Part shown: positions 55,781 to 64,000 of the stretch, piece after piece
Position numbering within the stretch: position 1 is the stretch's first letter
How the letters are laid out: every line of letters begins with the position of its first letter
From: Diadophis punctatus similis
Lineage: Eukaryota > Chordata > Lepidosauria > Squamata > Dipsadidae
Direction: 5' to 3'
Assembly: GCA_023053685.1 (NCBI GenBank)
Contig: JALIGW010000004.1
Span: forward strand, 86,382,249-86,446,248
Length of the DNA: 64,000 nt
The notes under the pieces: generated by a model
What the model was told of the DNA's origin: nothing
Database searches by the model: none
The model's input: the letters and a program-made list of their open reading frames with translations, nothing else
Program-made: the position numbers and the translations under genes

Positions 55781-56610
55781 CTACACCGGTATTTTATTAA
55801 ATAATATATTACTACACCATTTGTTCAGAATACTTTTTTCCTTGTTTTCCTCCTCTAAAATCTAGGTGCGTCTTATACTCCAGTGCGCCTTATACTCCGA
55901 AAAATACGGTACATAGATATAACATTGTTTATATACATAAGATGGGTACTGATAAGAGGGAACATTAGGACAGGGATGGTAGGCACGCTGGTGCGCTTAT
56001 GCATGCCCCTTACTGACCTCTTAGGAATCAGGTGAGGTCAACAGTGGACAGTCTAAGGGTAAAGTTTTGGGGGTTTGGTGACGAAAGGACTGAGTCAGAT
56101 AGTGAGTTCCAGGCATTAACCACTCTGTTGCTAAAGTCGTATTTTCTACAGTCAAGTTTGGAGCGGTTCACTTTGAGTTTGTATCTGTTGTGTGCTCGTG
56201 TATTGTTGTGGTTGAAGCTGAAGTAGTCGTTGACAGGAAGGACGTTGTAGCAGATAATTTTATGAGCTATGCTTAGGTCCTGCCGAAGGCGACATAGTTC
56301 TAAGCTTTCTAAGCTCAGGATTTCAAGTCTGGTTGCGTAAGATATTCTGTTGCGAGTAGAGGAGTGGAGGGCTCTTCTCGTAAAGTATCTCTATTTATTT
56401 TATTTATTTATTTGTTTGCTTATTTTGTCAACACGTGTACAAGATAACAGGTATGATATAAACATAAACAAAAGGACACTTTCTAATGTATTTATGTCCG
56501 ATATGTGGTGTGGGTTCCAGACAGATGAGCTGTATTCAAGGATTGGTCTGGCGAATGTTTTGTATGCTCTGGTTAGTAGTGTGATATTACCAGAGAAGAA
56601 GCTACGTAAG

Positions 56611-58119
56611 ATTAGGGGGGGGGGGGGGGAGGCAGATGGAGCAGTTTCAGTTCTTTAATAATAATAATAATAATAATAACAACAACGGAGGCTCCTCCAT
56701 GAGGAGATGGGCTGCACTTCACAGGATCTGGGAATTAGCTTTTGTTTGCTTGCAGATCCCATCCAGAGACTTTTAACTTGTGGAGAAGAGAAAATGATGT
56801 GATGCCAAATATCCAGCAATTCTCCTTCAAAACCCAAAAGGTCACCCATCCTTTATCCGGCTGCTCCTTACTAGTTACAATCAGGCCTAGGGCAGCCGAT
56901 CTAGTTGTCTCTTCTTTCAACTTTCTGGAAACAGTCAATAATAAGGCAGGAAAGAGTAAAGAGATTGTTAAGGAGCATTTCGTCATCATGAACATGTCCA
57001 GCACCAGATTAATTTCACTCTGCCTTGCCTGGGATTTTTGAAACTGATGGAGGGGAACTGATGGAAGACACAAAGATGTGGAGACAGAGGCCACCACCAG
57101 TATACAGAAATAGGTTGACAGGCTGAACAATGGGCAGAAGACAAATTTCAATGTGAACATGTGAATTTTGATAGAAAAAAAATCAAAGGCATTAATATGG
57201 AACAGGGAAAATCTTACAGAGCAACAGTACATACAACAACAACAACAATCCCGGTGTCTTGACATATCACAAGCTGACCAAGAGGCAACCGGACAATGCA
57301 CTACAGTAATGGGATCCTAGTTGCCTCGATGGAAGTGAAGGGTCAAGATCAGAAGAAGCCATTTTTCTTCTCTGTCCTGCAGTGGTCAGAAGACCTCAAC
57401 TTCCCAGGGGGAGGCAGAGGCATTGGGTGGGCTTAGCCTGGAGAGGAGAGGACTGTGGGCAGATACAACGTTTGAAAGGCTGTTATGTAGAAGGCATGAC
57501 ATATTTTTTCAGAGAAGAAACAGCGACTTTAAATCACGATGAAGTACATTTGAATTGGACATTTCCTAACACAATTTCCATTGCTTAACAATGGACCAGA
57601 CTAATTGAAGAGGAGTCTTGGAGGAAAACTATGTATGTGGTCGCTAGGAGTTGAAAATGATTTTGATGGCACATTGTCATCATCATAAAATTACTTAAAA
57701 TCTTAATACTTAAAATCATCTACTTTGATCTTATAGTTGTTTTGGTCTACTGCATTATTTATTGCATATATGATTGATAGATAATTTTCATATTTTGTAC
57801 ATCCACAGAATATTCTCAAGAAGTAGTCTCTGTCTCCACACATACAAAGTGCTTTGTAAAACCATAAAATAATTCATTTTAATTCACCCCAGCTAATAAA
57901 GTAAATATTTAATAGAAGTTACTTGTCACTAAGCTACAGGGCTTAACTGAAATTTACCTCTAAATCTGGTATTTCAAGAAACATAAACATTTATGGTTTC
58001 TGCTTATAGTAGAAAATGTGAATATATGCAATGAAACATCTGACATAGAGACAGAATATGGTAAAGAATTTGGACTTAGGAGAAAGGTTTAAAATAGTAT
58101 TTTTTTTATTTTTTTTTAT
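56611..58119. other. Unassigned DNA with a possible CR1 fragment
   Basis: (AAT)n microsatellite at 56657-56691. The stretch about 57420-57520 ('cttagcctggagaggagagg', 'acgtttgaaaggctgttatg') resembles a CR1 3'-UTR segment. Frames at 56735-57301 have no known domain. Confidence 0.4.
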
Positions 58120-58260
58120 TTTTCAAAAACATATCAGAATAACAGAGTTGGAAGGGATCTTGGAGGTCTTCTAGTCCAACCCTCTGCTCAAGATATCTCT
58201 GTTTTGAAAGTAATCCAATACTTGCCATTGAATTTTCCATAAATTGGAATGTTACCAGTT
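58120..58260. mobile_element. CR1 3'-end fragment
   Basis: Contains 'aacagagttggaagggatct' and 'ggtcttctagtccaaccctc', the signature of the CR1 3' region also known from birds. Similar shorter pieces sit inside the nested hAT at about 45945 and 46195. Confidence 0.7.
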
Positions 58261-60568
58261 TCTTCATATTTAATAGTTTCAACCAAGGCATAAAAACCAA
58301 TGCTGTACACAAAACTACACAAAACATACTGCTTGTCTTGGTAGTTATTGCAGCTTTAAATCTATCACCCGATTGCTTTGCCTGCTAGAATTGATGAAGA
58401 CAAATCCAAAGGCATGCATTCTGGATATTTGACATATATTTGACATAAAGAAAAGTATTTTTTCTCATTTTTCTTGTGAGAAACTGCATTTGCTTTGAAT
58501 TTGTTTTAAAAAAGCAACCTTAGTAATCGGACAGTAGGGGAAACTAAAGTTTACAATGAAAGGAGAAAAATAGTCAAATTCCACTTACTAATACAGAAGG
58601 AAGCAAAACATTTTAGCATTGGACATATTGATGGATATTTCTGAACAATGGACCCAAAAGTTAATTTAAGAGTGTTTACAGTCTCTGTAGACAGACTGTG
58701 TTTAAAAGATGTTATGGAAGAGGCTGTTTTGAAAGTGGATTTAAGAATGACAAGCTAGGAGAATGAGGTGCAAATATTGTTACCCAGGAATTGCAAAAGC
58801 AACGGGCTGATGTGTCAATAATTAAAAGGAATTTACAAATAATAGACCAAGAGAGTGACTTGAATAGTTTTCCTATATTGGATTTACAAAAGAGGCTTGT
58901 TAAGCATTTGAAGAATTTTGTGAGAAAGCACAGAGAGAGAAAATGAAATCAATGTTTGACTCTTATTTGAAGGGACTAAAGGTCAAGATTGTTAAAAGTA
59001 AAAGGGAAATAATAAAAAGTAAGTATTTATGTCTCTGTTGAGGGGGCTGATTTTTCTGAATGCCCAGTTTCCAAGATTACCTGGTGTTTTTAGATCTGGC
59101 TTAGTGTAGGATGTTCGTTGTTTCGCAGCGGAAACTATAGTTGAGTCTGTCCGTGTATTCTGGGATTAAGGTGCCTTCGGATAGCCAGCTGGTGTTGGTG
59201 GCTGCACTCAGCTATCCAGAACTGGCTAACATCTGGGTCCCCAGTGTGGTATCTGTGGGCTGGGCATTACAGTCTTGTATTTTGGTTGAAAGGCAGGCTC
59301 AGGTGACAGACAACACCGTGGAAAGCTAAAGAGGGTGGAGGAAACCAACCTTACCAGTTTTGTCTGGTAAAAAGGTGTTTTGGGATCACTCATCTCTATT
59401 TCAACAGCTTTTCTATGAGATTCCCTTTAATAGAATCTTAAAATTCCACATGTTTAACTGCCCAATATGGAGTGCAGCATTTTACAAAGCCACAATCTAT
59501 GGAAGATGTCAGTTGTATCAAAAACGAAGAAGACATACACAATGCATCGGTGCACTGACCTGGAAAGTAATATACTGAACAACAGAGAGCAAAGCAGAAT
59601 TTCCAGCTTCTAGTTTAATTTCAGCTTTACAATGAGTCAGAACATACCTCACCTTGGTTGACCTCTGAAAAAGTAATAAACAGGCTGGAACCTTGTCAGT
59701 ACTTAGGTGGGAGGCAACTGGGGAATTGCCCAACTGGGTGAACCTGCAAGCCAAACGCAAGAAAGGGGGGGGGGAAGCAAGGCACATCTGTATGGTTGCC
59801 CAGAAAACTTCATAAATGATGGTCACCAGGACCGCAGCTAGAGAGAGAGAGAGAGACGATCCTCCTTGCTTAGATAATTTCATATATAGTTACCTTTTCT
59901 GCAGTCTCACTGATATATCCTTAAATTCCATTTTCCTAACTGTAAGATGACATAACTGTATAGTTGTAGTCAGATGGCCTCACCATTGGAGACATTCTTC
60001 AGAGTTGTAATTTTAATGTCTTTTTCCTGTAATCCTTACCTAAGTTAAATTATAAGGTGATCTTACATTTTAAGAATGTTCAGGTGGTTTCACAACTGAG
60101 TCATACTTAACAATTCTATTATTAGAGTTGAGACCGAAGGCATCTACATCTCGCCAAAGGCCACTGACACCCAGACATCCAACCCTGTGATTTTGGGAAA
60201 GCTAAAATGCAGCTCTCTTTCTTTTACTTCCAAATAGGGGCGAAGCAAACATTTAAATAAAGGGATGTAAACAGTAAACACTAAACAGAACAGAACCTTT
60301 CAAAGGAAGGGAAAATAGCAGGCAATCGAAGGCTTTGATCTCTCCCTCCTGGCAGACCTAAAATATTGCAAGAATAAAGCCACTAAAAGTTGTTCCAGTT
60401 AAATAAGGTGTCTTAAGTGGTTACATATTTCTTATATTTGGTAAATAGAGGAGGCTGTCTCTGAGGTCTCTCTTGCTTCTGATCTGTTGTTAAATAAGAA
60501 CAAGTCACTTTCTTTCCGTATCTGCCATATGATATAATCTTGCTGCTTATAGAATACAGATCTACTTT
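58261..60568. other. Unassigned AT-rich DNA; possible A-rich retroelement relic
   Basis: 58770-59030 is plus-strand A-rich with broken frames ('ggacccaaaagttaatttaa', 'gaggcttgttaagcatttga'), similar in style to 17497-19030. The rest shows no recognised feature. A GA run lies near 59838-59857. Confidence 0.4.
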
Positions 60569-60800
60569 AGCAATAGCAATAGCACTTAGACTTATATACC
60601 GCTTCATAGTGCTTTACAGCCCTCTCTAAGCGGTTTACAGAGTTCAGCATATTGCCCCCAACAATCTGGGTCCTCATTTTACCGACCTCAGAAGGATGGA
60701 AGGCTGAGTCAACCTTGAACCGGTGAGATTTGAACAGCTGAACTGCTGAACTAGCAGTAGCCTGCAGTGCTGCATTTAACCACTGCACCATCTCGGCTCT
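60569..60800 (-). mobile_element. Sauria-type tRNA-derived SINE
   Basis: Minus-oriented copy with 'agagccgagatggtgcagtg' head, 'aggttgactcagccttccat', 'taaaccgcttagagagggct', 'ggtatataagtctaa' and a 'gctattgctattgct' tail. The box B region has drifted ('gttcaaatctcacc'). Confidence 0.92.
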
Positions 60801-62613
60801 TGAACATGTTATGAAATTGTACCAACTTACCTTAAGGAAATAATCATTTTCAGCAAGCAATAAAAAGTCTGCATCCAGACCAACTGAAATGTAGGGCTAC
60901 GCTATTGTGTTCTGTATTTTACATGCTTTTGGCAACACCAGGCAGAGAGGCAAGGATGCCAATCTAGGCCGCTTTAAATGGCATTTGGTTGCTCATTTGG
61001 TGCCTGAGATTTCAGCAGCCATCCTTCACGTCTTCCAGACAAGCCTAACCCGTCCATTAAGTTTAGGCACTTGCTCCAAACCGTTTCAGTGAATAAATAG
61101 CTGACGTTCTCAATAAGCTCCATTCTGATTTCATTAACTCACCACTCCTGAGAATATGCAAACCCCATGAAAGCATGTCTTAAATCAGGCAATAAAGCCA
61201 CAAACTCTTTCACTTTAAGGCACAGTAGTACATTAAACAGAAAAATTGGGTGGGGGGGAGAGGAGACGGGGAGGGGGCTGTAGACCTGGTACTGTCCTGT
61301 AACAGATGGGTAAACTCTGATAGCCCTTCACCCACATCAGGGCAGATGTTCGTTCTTAATACCAACCAGGATACCCAAGATTGTAGGAGTCGCATTTTAA
61401 TGGATTATGCGCTGGGTACAAATCTCAGGTTCTTCATGGTTAAGAGAAGGAGGCTAAATCTGAGCTTTTCTTTGCATCTGTTGAGATACATGGCACTGTG
61501 TGATTCTCTACCAATATGTGTCGCTACCTTGCCATGACTGGGAAATTTTGACCAAGTCACATCACCCTCATCCTGCTCTTCTTTATAAAAATGCAGGCAG
61601 AAATTAGTTCCATCTAATAATTGGCTTCTCATTCTTAAAATGGAGCAATAAAGACATTGATCTAATGGCCATTATTCCTACCAATCCCCGTGGGGCATCA
61701 GTCTTTGGGAAAAAAAACATATTTTCAAAAGATTCTCCATAAGGGATGTTTTCAGAATATTCCATAGGCCACCGGTGAACGTCTCTGTAAGTCATATTTG
61801 TCCCCTGTTGTTTCTGCACCCTTTGTGTGCTACCCATGATCATGTCTTCACTCCTTTTTCATAAGGAAAAGATAGTTACCATCTAGCAACATCAGGCCAA
61901 AAGGAAAAGCTGCTTTTCTTGCTTTAAAAAATGCAATCTTTGCTTAGCTTAATCTCGTGGTAACACTCACTCTCACATCTCTGCTTATAGTTACCAGGAT
62001 TGTAACAATAAAGAACAATAAATTAAATCAATTGTGCCATGCTTCAGATTTAAAAGGCAAAATGTCTTTTTGAGCAAAACAGGGTACTTGTGTAACAAGG
62101 GCGATCTACATCTCTCTAAAGCAGCTGCAATTTTTCCCAGGAATGTGCAGCTGCAATGAAATCCTGAGAAAATGTGATAATTGACAATTAAAGAAAGATT
62201 GCAAAAACAATGTACGAAGATCAAATTGATCCTACAATGTGCAGCTCCTTTATGTAGCCTGGGGGAAATGATAATTAAATTTTAATGGGCTTTGGCAACA
62301 CATTATTCTTTGGATGCAACTAAAATTCCTGCTAATAATCTGCAGAATGTTTGGATATCCAAAGAAAGAAACAATCTGTAATTTATACCAACTGTTAAAT
62401 TTTTGTTGGCTGTTTGGGATAAGAAACATGTGACCTTATCTATCACAAGTCAATAAATTCCTATATTTTGGAATAAGTGATATTTTTATGGTGGTTACAT
62501 CAATTGAAATCTCAGTCCATGCCTGGCTTTTTTCTACAGATTGCATCAGTCAAAAATTCTTTTTCATACAGGAAAGACTGACCTTGGTTTAACAAGGTAA
62601 AAAGATAAAGATG
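60801..62613. other. Unassigned DNA
   Basis: No exon or transposon boundary seen. Short frames without motifs. Confidence 0.4.
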
Positions 62614-62672
62614 CCCTTGAGTCAGGCTCGACTTCTGGTATACACAGACACACACAGACACACACACACACA

Positions 62673-62743
<71 letters not shown>

Positions 62744-62800
62744 CCCAGTCCAAATAATAACCAAGCCCACGCCTGCTTGGCTTCCCAGTCCAGACAAAGT
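62614..62800. mobile_element. CR1/L3-like repeat fragment expanded by a microsatellite
   Basis: Starts 'cccttgagtcaggctcgact', typical of the group at 1236-1486. It is interrupted by the AC repeat, and the flanking segments both read 'cttcccagtcca'. Confidence 0.4.
62645..62741. repeat. (AC)n microsatellite with AGAC interruptions
   Basis: About 95 bp of AC, with 'acagac' interruptions confined to the left third, then a pure run. Confidence 0.95.
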
Positions 62801-63301
62801 CAGATGCTTGCAAAGAAATGACATTTTTACTCCTGATTTATGTGTTGTTTCTTTTTTTACCCACTCTGGATAAAAAGTTTTTCAAAGTTGCACTGTATTC
62901 GTCCTCCCACTCCTTAGGCTCCCTACATATATAGTGTATCCTTTTGGGCTCCCTCTGTCACACACAGAATCTTCCTTCTGAAAGAAGAAGCTTTATTTTC
63001 TTGTCCAAATGCTATGGGAAGAATGCCACTCGGTCTCAGCTAGCAATAAGCATATCCTGACTAAATCCTGACTGAATAAATGGTTTCCCCCAAGGATTTG
63101 TCTTCCTGCATAAGTAGAAGACTGAACTGCATTTTATGAACCACGTTTTTCTTAAAATTTAGTCAAATGCATAATGTGAGCTTTCACTACAATTGTATTT
63201 GATGTTCATTATATGTTCATTATATTCTTGGCAAATAGTTGGAATTTTGTCCTTTTATTATGTATTACCATAGAGAAAGCCAGTGGTTGGAGAGGTTAAG
63301 G
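62801..63301. other. Unassigned DNA
   Basis: Nothing recognised. Confidence 0.4.
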
Positions 63302-64000
63302 CAGGGGTCCTCAAAGTACGGCCTATGGGCCGGATACGGCCAGCCAAAGCCATTAATACGGCCTGTGTGGGACCACAAGGCTGCCCCACCCACCCATCGG
63401 CCCCCACCCTTCAGCTGAGCGCAGGCCTTACCTTGGCGAGCCCCGCGGGCTGGAACTGGAAAGTAAGGCCGTTTTTGCCTGGCAGAGTGCTTCTGGGGGC
63501 CAGGGAGGCCAAAAATGCGACATGCGGAGGCCTCGGAGTGACTCCGCGCATCCCGTTTTTGCCTGGCAGAGTGCTTATGGCGGCCGGGGAGGCCAAAAAC
63601 GCGATGCACGGAAGCCTCCATGCATCCCGGTTTGCCTGGCAGAGTGCTTCTGGGGGCCAGGGAGGCCAAAAATGCGACATGCGGAGGCCTCCCTGCATCC
63701 TGTTTTTGCCTGGCAGAGTGCTTCTGGGGGCCGGGGAGACCAAAAATGCAATGCTTGGAGGCCCCGGGAGGGGAAAATGGTGCCCCCCACCTCTGCTTCT
63801 TATCTTGGGCTTCCTCCGTCCATCCGTCCCTGAACTCAGGGTAGGGATCAACAAGCGCTCCAAGTGAGCAAGCAGCCGTGGTGGCCCTGGAGCTCCTGGC
63901 CCAGGCCGAAAGAGGCTCCTGCAAGCTGTTGGTGAAGCAGGGCTGGCGAGACCCAAGTGAGCTAAGGAGTGGGTGTGCAACAGCCGCCCCCGCCGCCTTT
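63302..64000. mobile_element. GC-rich hAT-like element, left part (runs off the window)
   Basis: The left end 'caggggtcctcaaagtacgg' resembles hAT-type termini. The right end lies beyond the window, so its TSD cannot be checked. A tandem array occupies 63470-63760, with 'gcctggcagagtgctt' at 63478, 63561, 63634 and 63708 (periods 83, 73, 74). Frames of up to 219 residues on both strands arise from the GC-rich array and are not supported as genes. Confidence 0.6.

Larger units (their letters stand above)
52231..55911. mobile_element. TA-flanked DNA transposon/MITE (about 3.7 kb including insertion)
   Basis: Left end 'ccgtatttttcggagtataa' with 'gacgcact', and right end 'ggtgcgtcttatactcc' with a terminal 'tatactccgaaaaatacgg', are inverted repeats of about 28 bp. 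TA lies at each boundary (52231-52232, 55910-55911). The inner sequence of the left end ('gtcggtgcatcttatagacc') echoes the termini. No transposase. Without the L1 insertion the element would be about 1.1 kb, largely tandem repeats. I recognise the termini as a widespread reptile family but cannot name its superfamily with certainty. Confidence 0.82.
52171..56610 (-). mobile_element. CR1/Jockey-type LINE, 5'-truncated, split by a DNA transposon
   Basis: Minus-strand LINE in two parts. The right part (55912-56610) encodes the end of a reverse transcriptase: 'GNITLLTRAYKTFARPILEY' and 'SVWNPHHISDINTLESV', then, after a short interruption at about 56390-56470, 'YFTRRALHSSTRNRISYATR' through 'NRVVNAWNSLSDSV' to a stop near 56036, and a 3' UTR with 'agcgcaccagcgtgcctacc'. 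The 3' UTR resumes across the transposon (52231-55911) as 'accaatacgtacttgacaaa' and ends in an AAATA-rich tail (52171-52208). The interruption at 56390-56470 resembles the same 3' tail, so a second tiny insertion of the same family is likely. Confidence 0.8.

Overview
This window looks like about 64 kb of non-coding genomic DNA from a squamate reptile, most likely a snake. The diagnostic signs are five copies of a tRNA-derived Sauria-type SINE, a BovB (RTE-clade) LINE, CR1/L2-type and L1 LINE pieces, Penelope-like (GIY-YIG) retroelement pieces, many hAT-type MITEs with 8-bp target-site duplications, and frequent long (AC)n/(CT)n microsatellites. I found no host protein-coding exon I could defend. 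Almost every long open frame falls inside a transposable element or a GC-rich or low-complexity repeat.

Layout. 1-13 kb: mostly single-copy-looking DNA with old CR1/L3-like tails, a perfect-TSD palindromic MITE (3579-3713), a 5S-rRNA-derived fragment (6665-6727), a SINE, a hAT MITE (10601-10895) and a pair of convergent CTCF-like motifs (11868-11921). 13-24 kb: a CpG-rich MITE with an 8-bp TSD (13182-13989), a doubly truncated L1 reverse transcriptase (about 14800-15830), a 1.5-kb A-rich strand-biased relic, a well-formed hammerhead ribozyme (19032-19092), a Penelope-like GIY-YIG endonuclease fragment with terminal inverted repeats (19234-20280), and two CR1/L2 3' ends. 24-44 kb: mainly unassigned DNA with MITE debris, a 180-bp compound microsatellite, a 250-bp-arm inverted repeat (31593/32908), a BovB copy with TSD (38041-39754) and an unexplained perfect hairpin at 37105-37166. 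43.5-44 kb: a near-perfect palindrome of Penelope 3' ends between (GT)n and (AC)n. 44.7-47.5 kb: a hAT element with another hAT nested inside it, each with about 8-bp TSDs. 52.2-56.6 kb: a three-level nest, in which a CR1/Jockey-type LINE was hit by a TA-flanked DNA transposon, whose internal tandem array was then hit by an L1 carrying an intact ORF1 but no ORF2. The right end (63302-64000) is a GC-rich hAT-like element that runs off the window.

The two observations I consider most worth following are the hammerhead ribozyme next to Penelope-like sequence, and the ORF1-only ('half-L1') insertion with an intact 356-residue ORF1 and a perfect 14-bp TSD, which suggests recent trans-mobilisation. 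All identifications come from reading the sequence by eye. Family names for LINE and DNA transposon fragments are therefore provisional.
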